Source: Zwartia sp. (GTDB lineage: Bacteria; Pseudomonadota; Gammaproteobacteria; Burkholderiales; Burkholderiaceae_B). Taken from it: a DNA stretch of 15,661 bases. The stretch is from assembly GCA_030653405.1 (NCBI GenBank), contig JAURZO010000246.1, positions 1 to 15,661 of the forward strand. Direction: 5' to 3'. Both the position numbers and the translations under genes were made by a program. The notes beneath the pieces were generated by a model. It had not been told where the DNA came from. It did not search any database and saw nothing but the letters and a program-made list of their open reading frames with translations. Below, in pieces: positions 5,467-13,155 of this stretch (positions are counted from its first letter, which is position 1; each line of letters begins with the position of its first letter).

Positions 5467-6891
5467 ATGGACTTGTTTTCAATCCTGATCTCCCTCGGTT
5501 TGCTGATGTTTCTGGCCTATCGTGGCATGAGCGTCCTCATTCTGGCACCCGCCATGGCACTACTCGCTGTGCTGCTCAACGGTGACCTTCAGACCCTGCT
5601 CCCTGTCTATACCCAGGTGTTCATGAAAGCCATGGGAGGCTATCTGATTCAGTATTTCCCATTATTTCTGCTTGGCTCAGTATTCGGTCGACTCATGGAA
5701 TCAACCGGCTATGCACTTTCTCTGGCCAATGCCATCACCGACAAACTCGGGACACAGCGAGCCCTCCTTGCCGTTGTCTTGGCGTGCGCGCTACTGACCT
5801 ACGGTGGCGTGTCGTTGTTCGTGGTGGCCTTCATGATGTTTCCGATCGGCAAATCACTTTTCGAGCGCGCCCATATTTCTAAAAACTTACTACCTGGTGC
5901 GATTGCGCTCGGCGCCTTTACCTTCACCATGACAGCCTTGCCCGGCACCCCTTCTGTTCAAAACTCCATCCCGAGTCCTTTTTTTGGTACTGACTCTTTT
6001 GCTGCACCCGGGCTCGGCATCATCGGCAGTCTGCTCATGGCGAGTCTGGGCGTCTGGTGGCTGAATCGGCAAAGCAAGCTCACAAAAACCCATGTCACAA
6101 CGCCTGCCGCGATCCCCGAGGACGACATCGCAACCAAGGCTTCACTACCTCAGACGCAAGAGATACATGAGACGCCTTCTGCCAATTTCATGGTGGCGCT
6201 CTTTCCGATTGTTTTGATGGCTGGCAGCAACTTGTTGATGGCCAAGTGGTGGCTGCCTGACTGGAAACCCGACTTCCTCTCTAATGCAGGCTACGGGCTC
6301 AGCTCACTGTCATCCGTGACCGGCATCTGGGCCATCATCGTTGCCTTAATGCTTGGCGTCATTTATCTGTACGTGATCCAAGTCCTGCAGAGCCGCGCCT
6401 TTACGCAAGCCAATGAGTCACTCAACGAAGGCGCCAAAGGCTCAATGCTACCGATACTCAATACCGCCTCCGAGGTCGGCTATGGCTCGGTCATTGCGGG
6501 CCTGAGCGGCTTCCTGATCATTCGCGAATTTGTACTGAGCATCGCCCCCGGCAACCCATTGATTAGCGAAGCAGTCGCCGTGAATGTGCTGGCGGGCATT
6601 ACGGGCTCTGCCTCTGGCGGCATGTCGATCGCGCTGCAAACTTTAGGCGCAGACTATCTCGCTCGGGCGGTCGAACTCGGCATCAACCCCGAGCTACTCC
6701 ATCGCATTGCAGTCATGGCTTCTGGTTGCATGGATACACTTCCACACAATGGCGCAGTCATTACCTTGCTGGGCATCTGCCAACTGACCCATCGACAAGC
6801 TTATTCCCATGTCGCGATGGTCACACTCGTCTTTCCACTTCTCACACTCGGAATTGTCATTACGTTGGCGTCGCTTTTCGGCAGCTTTTAA
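5467..6891 (+). CDS. GntP-family permease (organic acid:H+ symporter type)
   Basis: A 474-residue inner-membrane protein with about 12 hydrophobic segments. The order MDLFSILISLGLLMFLAYRGMSVLILAPAMALLA, YFPLFLLGSVFGRLMESTG, YGGVSLFVVAFMMFPIG, LPGTPSVQNSIP, then NTASEVGYGSVIAGLSGF, GSASGGMSIALQTLG and the MDTLPHNGAVITLL segment near the end, is the GntP (gluconate permease) family pattern. A hydrophilic loop with many Thr/Pro/Glu residues (about 205-245) splits the two halves. Members carry gluconate, D-serine, beta-hydroxybutyrate or related hydroxy-acids; the substrate is not readable here. A TTG at 5452 opens the frame earlier, but ATG 5467 gives the family N-terminus. The divergent LysR gene is the likely regulator. 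No catabolic enzyme gene adjoins to hint at substrate. Confidence 0.88.
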   Translation: MDLFSILISLGLLMFLAYRGMSVLILAPAMALLAVLLNGDLQTLLPVYTQVFMKAMGGYLIQYFPLFLLGSVFGRLMESTGYALSLANAITDKLGTQRALLAVVLACALLTYGGVSLFVVAFMMFPIGKSLFERAHISKNLLPGAIALGAFTFTMTALPGTPSVQNSIPSPFFGTDSFAAPGLGIIGSLLMASLGVWWLNRQSKLTKTHVTTPAAIPEDDIATKASLPQTQEIHETPSANFMVALFPIVLMAGSNLLMAKWWLPDWKPDFLSNAGYGLSSLSSVTGIWAIIVALMLGVIYLYVIQVLQSRAFTQANESLNEGAKGSMLPILNTASEVGYGSVIAGLSGFLIIREFVLSIAPGNPLISEAVAVNVLAGITGSASGGMSIALQTLGADYLARAVELGINPELLHRIAVMASGCMDTLPHNGAVITLLGICQLTHRQAYSHVAMVTLVFPLLTLGIVITLASLFGSF

Positions 6892-6960
6892 GCAGCGAAG
6901 CGATATCGGGTATGCTCGTCACATGCTGAATTAAACAAAAGTTCCACACTCAACGACATT

Positions 6961-8358
6961 GTGACCGATACGGCCCGCGCTCCCTCCCTGCACCCTGCGG
7001 CATCCCCACCCAAAAAGCCCGGCAATGCCAGGCTCGAGGCGATGCTAAAGGGTCCGATCTTTATCACCTTGTTGAGCCTCGCCTGGCCAAACCTCGTGAT
7101 GATGATCGCGCAGTCCAGTACGGGCTTCATCGAGGCTTGGTTTTTATCCAAGCTCGGTATCCACGCACTGGCCGGTGCAGCCCTGGTTTTGCCCATTCTG
7201 ATGTTGATGCAAAGCATGTCGCAAGGCGCGATGGGAGGCGGTATTTCCTCCGCGGTTGCCCGCGCGCTCGGTGCCGGTCGCAACGCCGAAGCCAACAGCC
7301 TTGCCCTTCATGCCGTGGTGTTAAATACCGCGCTTGGCGTCATTTGCTCGGCATTGCTCATCGTTTTTAGCAAGCCGCTCTTTGAACTCATGGGCGCCAA
7401 AGACGACTCTCTCACTGCCGCGCTCGCCTACGCTCAGATTGCCTTTCCAGGTCTGATCCTGATGTGGATCATGAACGCACTGGCAAGTGTGATCAGGGGC
7501 TCCGGAAATATGCTCACCCCAGGCCTCGTCATCTCTGGTGGCGCAGTCTTGCTTGTCCCCATTTCGCCCCTCTTTATTTTCGGCTTAGGTCCTTTTCCGG
7601 CACTGGGGATCGCCGGTGCAGGATGGGCACTGGTGGTCTATTACGGGGCAGGGACTGCAATCTTGCTCTGGTACGTGATGTCCGGGAAAAATCTTGCGCG
7701 CTTGCAGTGGGGGCCGCTACATTGGCCGCCGATGCGTAACATCCTTGCCGTAGGCGGGCTTGCAACTCTGAACCCCCTGCTCACCAATGGCCTGATCGCC
7801 TCCACCACGGCTCTCGTGGGTGCCTATCTGGGCACAGCCGCCCTTGCAGGCTATGGCACCGCCGCCAGACTCGAATATCTGATTTTTCCCGTGGCCTTTG
7901 GCATCGGCGCACCTCTTGTCGCGATGGTCGCATCCAACCTTGGCGCCAATCAGCAGGAGCGCGCCTTAAAAATCGCCTTAACAGGCGGTGCCATGTCTTT
8001 TGTCGTTGCTGAAACGATTGGATTGGCGGCCGCGATCTGGCCCTATCACTGGATGGGGCTCTTTGGTGAAGACCCTGCCATGATCGAAGCCGGTGTTGCC
8101 TACCTCAGAGTCGTCGGGCCATTTTTTGGCTTCTTTGGACTGGGCTTCACACTGTATTTCGCTGCGCAAGGTGCAAGAAAATTAACCTGGCCGTTGACCT
8201 CTGGCGTTCTGCGTCTCGCCGTCGCAGTGCTAGGAGGCTGGGCGATACTGCACTTTACCGCCTCACTGCCTTTATTTTTTGTTGCGTCCTCCCTCGCCAT
8301 GACGCTCTACGGCGTTGTGATTTTGATGACGACGAATCGACGCATGTGGTTTAAGTAG
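6961..8358 (+). CDS. MATE family efflux transporter
   Basis: A 465-residue protein with about 12 membrane segments in two homologous MatE halves. The first begins near residue 28 (MLKGPIFITLLSLAWPNLVMMIAQSSTGFIEAWFLSKLG, GGGISSAVARALGAGRNAEAN); the second begins near residue 260 (LAVGGLATLNPLLTNGLIASTTALVGAYLG, GYGTAARLEYLIFPVAFGIGAPLVAMVASNLGANQQERA). MATE proteins export cationic drugs or metabolites in exchange for Na+ or H+; the substrate cannot be told. The start is uncertain: GTG 6961 gives a 27-residue Pro/Ala-rich cytosolic tail, whereas ATG 7042 would start right at the first family-conserved segment. Neither has a clear Shine-Dalgarno sequence. The gene follows gntP by 69 bp on the same strand, with no obvious terminator between, so co-transcription is possible. 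It converges on the minus-strand gene ending at 8376. Confidence 0.9.
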   Translation: MTDTARAPSLHPAASPPKKPGNARLEAMLKGPIFITLLSLAWPNLVMMIAQSSTGFIEAWFLSKLGIHALAGAALVLPILMLMQSMSQGAMGGGISSAVARALGAGRNAEANSLALHAVVLNTALGVICSALLIVFSKPLFELMGAKDDSLTAALAYAQIAFPGLILMWIMNALASVIRGSGNMLTPGLVISGGAVLLVPISPLFIFGLGPFPALGIAGAGWALVVYYGAGTAILLWYVMSGKNLARLQWGPLHWPPMRNILAVGGLATLNPLLTNGLIASTTALVGAYLGTAALAGYGTAARLEYLIFPVAFGIGAPLVAMVASNLGANQQERALKIALTGGAMSFVVAETIGLAAAIWPYHWMGLFGEDPAMIEAGVAYLRVVGPFFGFFGLGFTLYFAAQGARKLTWPLTSGVLRLAVAVLGGWAILHFTASLPLFFVASSLAMTLYGVVILMTTNRRMWFK

Positions 8359-8375
8359 CCACTGCAGCTCAAGCG

Positions 8376-9902
8376 TCAACTTGGGCTCATCTCCGCTAGC
8401 GAAGTAAACGACGTCAGCCGCTTGATATGCGGATAATGCTCAAAGTCATCGCTTTTTGGGTCGATCACAAAAGCCCGATCTGCCATCGTCAGCATTTTGA
8501 TGTCATCAGGCCCATCGCCAATCGCCCAAATTTCTTTAAAAAGTGGCGGGTTACTTTTGGCTCTAAACAGGTTGAGCGCATGCGATTTGCACAGACTCTG
8601 ATCAGCATGATTGCCTGGGTTACAAAACACTTCGTTGATCGATAATTTACCAGTACAAATATCGTTTTGAAATTTAATAACGTGCGCTAAGGCGAAATCG
8701 GCAAAGACCCGCTTACGAATAATTTCAGTCCCTGCAAAAAAATGGTTTGAGATCACTCCCACCATGAATTGCTCGCGTCGCATATGGTTCACAAAATCAA
8801 CCACGCCTGCCTTGAGCTCCAAGGCCATTGCGACTTTTTCAAACTGACTTCGATGAACAAATTTGAAAAGCCCGATGATTTGCTGGCATCGCTCTTGATC
8901 ACTCAAACGCTGATCTTCCATGATGGCCCCTAGCTCATCGCTCACGCCAGTCGCCGCCGCCAACGTGTCAAGAAAACGCCCTTCAGTAATCGTTTCATCC
9001 ATATCGAGCAATAAAAGTTTTGTTCGATTTTTTTGACGCGTCAAGACGTATTCAAACGAAGCAATCGCCTGACGCTGCACTTCGTACATCTCTTTGATCT
9101 GCTCAACGTGCAGACGACCGGCTTCGCGGGAGTAATCATGAATCACACGCGAAACTTCCGTCGCCATCGAGGTCAAATCAGTCAGCGGCTGACTTTCATG
9201 CTCAAGCGAACCAATGTCCACCTCCGCCAATCTGGCACCTTTGCGAAAAGCACCAATCAGCAAACCAATATCAACGCCATAGCCGGACTCGAAGGACAAA
9301 TTTTTCATCAGGCTCACACGGCCTGAAATAATGCCGCCAAGTGGTTGCGAGAAGTGCGCCAATTCGGGGAAAAATACCTTAAGCATCGGTTTCGCAGTGA
9401 GCTCCGTCACCCGTCCGCCCCCTCGTCCGAATTTCGCTTTGACGAAATCAGCCTGATTGTCTCGCAAAGGCTTGATCATATCGGAGATGATATTTGGCTG
9501 GAGACCCGATAGATCACCATCAAGAAAAACGACAAACGCATGGCGCGCGACTGAGATACCATCGCGCATGGAGACGCCTTTACCAAGCATCGAACTGCGA
9601 ATGACAGTCGCACCTGCAGCGCGAGCAATCTCAGCCGTTGCATCGATTGAGCTATCGTCCACAACGATGACTTCCCCCGTCCCGGGATCACTCAATGCAT
9701 AAGCGATGACCGAGGCGATCGCCTTCTCTTCGTTCAGCGCGGGAATGATCACTGAAGCAAGTGCGTCTGACTCTGTATCGTTGATCGCCGCTTTATCTGA
9801 GGTATTTCTAAAACCTAGCAAGCGATCGATACGTGGATGTTGCTTGAACCGCAACACGTAATGACTTATTGAGCGCAACAATCGCGCAAAATGTGTCCCC
9901 AT
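8376..9902 (-). CDS. Bifunctional glucosyl-3-phosphoglycerate-synthase-like glycosyltransferase / HAD phosphatase fusion
   Basis: A 508-residue cytosolic protein with two enzymatic domains. Residues about 48-260 are a GT-A glycosyltransferase of the GpgS (GT81) kind: VIIPALNEEK (51-60), VVDDSSIDAT (80-89), GKGVSMRDG (107-115), LDGDL (127-131, metal/nucleotide-sugar site), GGGRVTEL (161-168), QPLGG (186-190), GYGVDIGLL (207-215) and EHESQPLTDL (234-243), whose His matches a metal-binding His of GpgS. Residues about 294-500 are a HAD-IB, SerB-like phosphatase: LLLDMDETITEG (nucleophile D300, acid D302), ISN (S385), and GDGPDDIKML (D463, D467). GpgS joins NDP-glucose to 3-phosphoglycerate and a separate phosphatase then frees glucosylglycerate, a compatible solute; the fusion would do both steps. 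Mannosyl-3-phosphoglycerate chemistry is an alternative. ATG 9902 has GGGAG 6 nt upstream. It lies 63 nt behind the symporter gene, probably one operon. Confidence 0.82.
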   Translation of the reverse strand: MGTHFARLLRSISHYVLRFKQHPRIDRLLGFRNTSDKAAINDTESDALASVIIPALNEEKAIASVIAYALSDPGTGEVIVVDDSSIDATAEIARAAGATVIRSSMLGKGVSMRDGISVARHAFVVFLDGDLSGLQPNIISDMIKPLRDNQADFVKAKFGRGGGRVTELTAKPMLKVFFPELAHFSQPLGGIISGRVSLMKNLSFESGYGVDIGLLIGAFRKGARLAEVDIGSLEHESQPLTDLTSMATEVSRVIHDYSREAGRLHVEQIKEMYEVQRQAIASFEYVLTRQKNRTKLLLLDMDETITEGRFLDTLAAATGVSDELGAIMEDQRLSDQERCQQIIGLFKFVHRSQFEKVAMALELKAGVVDFVNHMRREQFMVGVISNHFFAGTEIIRKRVFADFALAHVIKFQNDICTGKLSINEVFCNPGNHADQSLCKSHALNLFRAKSNPPLFKEIWAIGDGPDDIKMLTMADRAFVIDPKSDDFEHYPHIKRLTSFTSLAEMSPS

Positions 9903-9965
9903 GGTTAACTCCCACGTGGTTTCTTTCGGTCCTCATTGTAACGGCATTGAACTCACTGCGTTTAA

Positions 9966-11378
9966 TCAATGCGCATGACGTTTATTCGGCGTGATGTAAG
10001 AGCCCAGCAACATCCCGATTGCGCTTGCAAACAAACCAAACAATTGTGGCGGCACCGGCTCATCAACACCTGTGATCTCCAAAATAATCCAAGTCGACAA
10101 GCCAAACAAAATTGCAAACGCTGCGCCAAGATTACTCGCCCGCTTCCAAAACAGGCCTGCAACGAGAGGTACGAACGCGCCCGCGAGCGTAATGCGATAC
10201 GCGTTTTCTACCATTGTGTGGATCGACGCATCCGTCGCGACCGCATAGAACGTCACCATACAGGTGAACACCAGCACGGTCAGTCGCGTCGACCAGAGCA
10301 GTTGACGATCTGTCATGTGCGGCGCAAAGCCTTTCAAAATATTTTCAGTAAACGTAATTGAGGGCGCCAACAATGTGCCCGAAGCCGTGCTCATGATCAC
10401 AGAGATCAGCGCGCCAAAGAAAATCACCTGCATATAGAACGGCATGTGATTCATAATCAGGGTCGGCAAAATCAACTGCGAATCTGTATTGATCAAACGG
10501 GCAACCATGTCTGGATCAATGATGTTCGCGGTGTATGCCAAAAACAACGGAACAGCCGCAAAGAAAAAATAAGACAAACCACCCAAGGTCGTTGCCCACA
10601 CGGCAACCGTCTCGTTACGCGAGGAGTTCACACGCTGAAATACATCCTGCTGTGGAATAGAGCCTAATGCCATGGTCACAAGCGCAGCCATCCATCCCAA
10701 CATATCCCAGAGATCCAGTGTCGGAAGAAAATGAAATTTGCCTTCTGCCGAAGCTTTGGCCAACACAGAAGGAATACCACCCGCCTGCTCCGCCGCAAAG
10801 CTCGTGACTAACAAAAGTCCGATGATGATCACAATCATTTGCACAAAGGTGGTGAGCGCTACCGACCACATTCCACCAAAGATGGTGTAGAGCATCACCA
10901 CACCCGCACCGATCAACATGCCTTGGGTGGTTGAAATCACATCCAGCGACAGCACATTGAAAACAAGACCCAACGCCGTGATCTGCGCCGAGACCCAGCC
11001 CAGATAGGACACCACGATACAGATCGATAACAACAACTCGGTTTGGCGGTTATAACGAATTCTGAAATAGTCGCCGAGCGTCAGGAGATTCATCCGATAT
11101 AAGGGACGAGCAAAAATCAAACCAAACAACACCAGGCAAAGCGACGCGCCTAACGGATCAGAAATCAGACCACGAAAGCCTTCTTTGAGAAAAGTCGCTG
11201 AAATCCCGAGAACGGTTTCAGCGCCAAACCACGTCGCGAACACCATGGCTAAAACAATCGCCATCGGCAAATTTCGTCCAGCAGTGACATAGTCTTTTGC
11301 GGTATGCACTTTGGACGCGCCGTAGAGTCCAATCGCAATAGATACGGCAAGATAAGCAATAACGAGCCAGAGCAACAT
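9966..11378 (-). CDS. Sodium:solute symporter (SSS/SSF family)
   Basis: A 470-residue protein with about 13 membrane helices. Family hallmarks include the N-terminal segment KDYVTAGRNLPMAIVLAMVFATWFGAETVLGISATFLKEGF (about residues 28-68), TLGDYFRIRYN, YTIFGGMWSVALTTFVQMIVIIIGLLL, LGSIPQQDVFQRVNSSRNETVA, and ALISVIMSTASGTLLAPSITFTENIL, which holds the Ser/Thr-rich Na+-site helix. SSS proteins import proline, pantothenate, acetate, sugars, polyols or betaine-like solutes with Na+. The substrate is not determined, but the next gene, a synthase-phosphatase for a probable compatible solute, suggests an osmolyte or its precursor. ATG 11378 is preceded by AGGGA about 10 nt upstream. A perfect TATAAT lies upstream in the divergent gap with the b561 gene. 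Confidence 0.92.
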   Translation of the reverse strand: MLLWLVIAYLAVSIAIGLYGASKVHTAKDYVTAGRNLPMAIVLAMVFATWFGAETVLGISATFLKEGFRGLISDPLGASLCLVLFGLIFARPLYRMNLLTLGDYFRIRYNRQTELLLSICIVVSYLGWVSAQITALGLVFNVLSLDVISTTQGMLIGAGVVMLYTIFGGMWSVALTTFVQMIVIIIGLLLVTSFAAEQAGGIPSVLAKASAEGKFHFLPTLDLWDMLGWMAALVTMALGSIPQQDVFQRVNSSRNETVAVWATTLGGLSYFFFAAVPLFLAYTANIIDPDMVARLINTDSQLILPTLIMNHMPFYMQVIFFGALISVIMSTASGTLLAPSITFTENILKGFAPHMTDRQLLWSTRLTVLVFTCMVTFYAVATDASIHTMVENAYRITLAGAFVPLVAGLFWKRASNLGAAFAILFGLSTWIILEITGVDEPVPPQLFGLFASAIGMLLGSYITPNKRHAH

Positions 11379-11428
11379 ATCCAGAGTCCCTATTCGGCAC
11401 GCGGTCTTGAGGAAAATGATTCGAGCGG

Positions 11429-11459
11429 ATTATAGACAAGCGATGCATAATTTAATCAA
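11429..11459 (-). promoter_or_regulatory. Candidate promoter of the symporter operon
   Basis: On the minus strand, a perfect TATAAT (complement of 11429-11434) lies in GTCTATAATCC. TTGATT (complement of 11454-11459) is a fair -35 at a somewhat long 19-nt spacing. The start point would be near 11421, giving a 40-45-nt leader before ATG 11378. Confidence 0.45.
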
Positions 11460-11510
11460 ATCCTCTTATGCGCGGAGCATCGCGACTCAACAATCTTCTG
11501 GAGTTGTCTC

Positions 11511-12056
11511 ATGCCAACCACCTACTCACTCACTGCGCGCCTTTTGCACTGGCTCACCGCCATTTTTATCATCTCGCTTATTGCCTTGGGCGTCTGGATG
11601 ACTGAGCGCGCGGGTGCAAACCTCTGGGATTCGCTGACAAACACCTTATACGGCTGGCACAAACTGATTGGCTTCACCGTACTTTTCTTAACGGCGTTCA
11701 GATTGATCGTGAAGCTGCGCTCAACTCGCCCCCCTTACCCAACGAGCGTATCCCCCGCAACGATCAAATTGGCCGCGATCGTGCATGGCATTCTCTACTT
11801 GCTGTTGCTTGTAGTGCCGCTCCTTGGCTGGGCCGGTGTGACAGCCTACCCCGCGCTCATTACGCTCGGGGGCTACCACCTACCCGCCATGCCAGGCATT
11901 CCAAAAGACCAAGCGCTTGCCAAACAACTCTTCGAGGTACACGGCAACCTCGCACTTGTCTTAGCGGGTCTTGCTCTGGCGCACGTTACAGCGGCTCTCG
12001 GACACTTGCTCTTCAAAAAGGATGGTGTATTTCAAAGAATGTGGTTTAAAAGCTAA
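11511..12056 (+). CDS. Cytochrome b561 (CybB-type, di-heme b)
   Basis: A 181-residue inner-membrane protein of the usual CybB length with four helices. Candidate heme-ligand histidines sit at the expected places: H13 (ARLLHWLTA) in helix 1, H50 (GWHKLIGF) in helix 2, and H144 (FEVHGNLALVLAGLALAHV) and H158 in helix 4, with H92 in helix 3. The segment YGWHKLIGFTVLFLTAFRLIVKLR is typical. CybB-type proteins oxidise ubiquinol and have been shown to reduce superoxide at the periplasmic side in E. coli; that role here is inferred from the family. GGAG lies 8 nt before ATG 11511. It is divergent from the symporter gene and probably monocistronic, because a new promoter and riboswitch follow. Confidence 0.92.
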   Translation: MPTTYSLTARLLHWLTAIFIISLIALGVWMTERAGANLWDSLTNTLYGWHKLIGFTVLFLTAFRLIVKLRSTRPPYPTSVSPATIKLAAIVHGILYLLLLVVPLLGWAGVTAYPALITLGGYHLPAMPGIPKDQALAKQLFEVHGNLALVLAGLALAHVTAALGHLLFKKDGVFQRMWFKS

Positions 12057-12084
12057 GAATATTTGCATACAGCTTTTCTTAGCT
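12051..12084 (+). terminator. Hairpin at the 3' end of the b561 gene
   Basis: AGCTAAGAA (12051-12059, containing the TAA stop) pairs with TTCTTAGCT (12076-12084) across a 16-nt loop. No T-run follows, so this may only protect the 3' end or aid Rho-type ending. A second, shorter repeat GGAAAG/CTTTCC (12091-12096/12111-12116) lies just downstream. Confidence 0.35.
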
Positions 12085-12116
12085 ACGTAGGGAAAGCCCT
12101 AAGACAGGCACTTTCC

Positions 12117-12158
12117 TTGACATAGTTCAGCGCACGCGCAGGGATTCTTTGGTACATT
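12117..12158 (+). promoter_or_regulatory. Possible promoter for the riboswitch-TerC transcript
   Basis: A perfect -35 box TTGACA is at 12117-12122. No good -10 sits at 16-18 nt; GGGATT at 18 nt is poor, and TACATT (12153-12158) is too far away. A start must lie before the aptamer stem at 12166, so the promoter is probably here, but the -10 is not resolved. Confidence 0.35.
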
Positions 12159-12165
12159 GTGCGCT

Positions 12166-12301
12166 CGATGGGGAGTAGCTCTGATTCGCTAAACGAACTA
12201 CATCAGATTTAGCGGATCTTCGACAAGTCGTCATACACGAAGCCCAGCTTCCGGTTTGTCGGGCACAGATACAGTCAATCACTCGCTGAGCAAGACCGTC
12301 G
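12166..12301 (+). promoter_or_regulatory. yybP-ykoY (Mn2+) riboswitch upstream of the YjbE-type TerC gene
   Basis: The two sequence blocks that define this aptamer are intact: GGGGAGTAGCT at 12170-12180 and GAGCAAGACC at 12288-12297. The conserved CGTCATACACG lies between them (12229-12239). The closing stem P1 pairs CGATGG (12166-12171) with CCGTCG (12296-12301), with one G-U pair. An 11-bp hairpin joins 12183-12193 to 12208-12218, also with one G-U. Further pairings are CGACAA (12221-12226) with TTGTCG (12256-12261), or alternatively GCCC (12242-12245) with GGGC (12261-12264). Members of this class bind Mn2+ and turn on Mn exporters. The ATG is only 33 nt downstream, with AAGG at 12319-12322 and no terminator between, so control at translation is likelier than at termination. 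Confidence 0.9.
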
Positions 12302-12334
12302 CTCCGTTACCACACCCTAAGGCTGCAATTATTT

Positions 12335-13036
12335 ATGGAAATGTTCTCCGCTCCCTGGTGGTCCGCTCTACTGGCCATCATTATCATTGATCTCGTCCTC
12401 GCGGGCGATAACGCAATCGTCATCGCACTTGCCGCGCGCAAGCTCCCTCCAGCACTTCAGAGAAAAGCGATTATTTGGGGTACTGTTGGTGCGATCGCCG
12501 TACGCTCGGCCATGACGCTGGTTGTGGTTTGGCTCCTCAAGATTCCAGGACTGATGCTGATCGGTGGACTTGGTCTGGTATGGATCGCTTACAAACTGTT
12601 GGCGGATACTGGCGATGAAGGTGGCCATGAGGATGTACAGGTTAACGGTTTCTGGGGCGCAATGAAAACCATCATCATCGCTGACGCGTTGATGGGCATC
12701 GACAACGTGCTCGGCGTTGCAGGTGCGGCGCAAGGAGCCTTTGATCTGGTGGTACTTGGCTTGCTGATCAGCATCCCGATTGTTGTATTGGGCAGTACGG
12801 TTGTGCTCAAAATTGTTGAGCGTTTCCCGATCGTCATTAGCCTGGGCGCAGCAGTTTTGGCGTTCACAGCCGCCAAGATGATTGTCAACGAACAGCTCCT
12901 TGCCGACATCTTCAAAACGGGTGACAACACCGCATTCATGCTCCGTTGGGGCCTGACTGCGATCGTCGTCGCCGGTGTCCTGCTGGTTGGCAATATGAAG
13001 GCTAAGAAAACCAAGGCATCCGCCGAAGCGCATTAA
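12335..13036 (+). CDS. TerC family membrane protein, YjbE type (probable Mn2+ exporter)
   Basis: A 233-residue membrane protein with about seven helices, belonging to the short, riboswitch-associated TerC subgroup (YjbE/YkoY). The paired motifs are IDLVLAGDNAIVIALAARKL (D19, D25-N26) and IADALMGIDNVLGVAGAA (D117, D123-N124). The central cytosolic loop DTGDEGGHED (91-100) is acidic with a His and could touch metal. The C-terminal tail is Lys-rich (MKAKKTKASAEAH). A Mn2+ riboswitch in its leader supports a role in Mn2+ export, probably alongside metallation of secreted enzymes as proposed for TerC proteins. ATG 12335 has AAGG 12 nt upstream, a little far. A perfect terminator follows the stop, so the gene stands alone. 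It is clearly different from the 320-residue Alx-type TerC at 449-1411. Confidence 0.93.
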   Translation: MEMFSAPWWSALLAIIIIDLVLAGDNAIVIALAARKLPPALQRKAIIWGTVGAIAVRSAMTLVVVWLLKIPGLMLIGGLGLVWIAYKLLADTGDEGGHEDVQVNGFWGAMKTIIIADALMGIDNVLGVAGAAQGAFDLVVLGLLISIPIVVLGSTVVLKIVERFPIVISLGAAVLAFTAAKMIVNEQLLADIFKTGDNTAFMLRWGLTAIVVAGVLLVGNMKAKKTKASAEAH

Positions 13037-13057
13037 TCATGCGTGATCGGTGACGTC

Positions 13058-13082
13058 AAAAGGCCCCGTAAAGGGGCCTTTT
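13058..13082 (+). terminator. Intrinsic terminator after the YjbE-type gene
   Basis: AAAAGGCCCC (13058-13067) and GGGGCCTTTT (13073-13082) form a perfect 10-bp stem with a GTAAA loop. The arms themselves end in T4 (A4 on the other side), so it can work in both directions. Confidence 0.85.
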
Positions 13083-13095
13083 GCATTCTTTGTTC

Positions 13096-13104
13096 TGCTA
13101 TACA
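13096..13104 (+). promoter_or_regulatory. Extended -10 promoter candidate for the DUF486-SDR-lipoprotein-carbonic anhydrase row
   Basis: TG-C-TATACA (13096-13104) is an extended -10 box just behind the terminator. No good -35 is present at 16-18 nt, as is common for extended -10 promoters. Transcription would begin near 13111, 45 nt before the ATG at 13156. Confidence 0.45.
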
Positions 13105-13155
13105 CTGGATCGAGATAAGCTCGTCCACATAACAATCACGCTCCCCTTTCGCTTC

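Noticed and set aside
6888..7295. 135-codon minus-strand frame over the start of the MATE gene
   Set aside because: It lies antisense to the conserved first MatE segment and shows no coherent domain; treated as a shadow frame.
8366..8387. Hairpin AGCTCAAG/CTTGGGCT between the MATE gene and the fusion gene as a terminator
   Set aside because: It has one G-U pair, no T-run on either strand, and overlaps the fusion gene's stop; too weak to call.
8338..12056. MATE and b561 proteins both end in RMWFK, with near-identical ATGTGGTTTAA DNA at both ends
   Set aside because: The match is 11 bases and the proteins are unrelated; without more cases it is best taken as chance.
12368..13033. Long open frame (221 codons) on the minus strand opposite the YjbE-type TerC gene
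   Set aside because: The translation is polar and low-complexity, without any recognisable motif, and the plus-strand frame is a clear TerC protein with riboswitch and terminator. It is a codon-bias shadow.
13081..13155. TTG 13081 as the DUF486 start
   Set aside because: The codon lies within the terminator stem and ahead of the extended -10 promoter; the added 25 residues are not part of the family.
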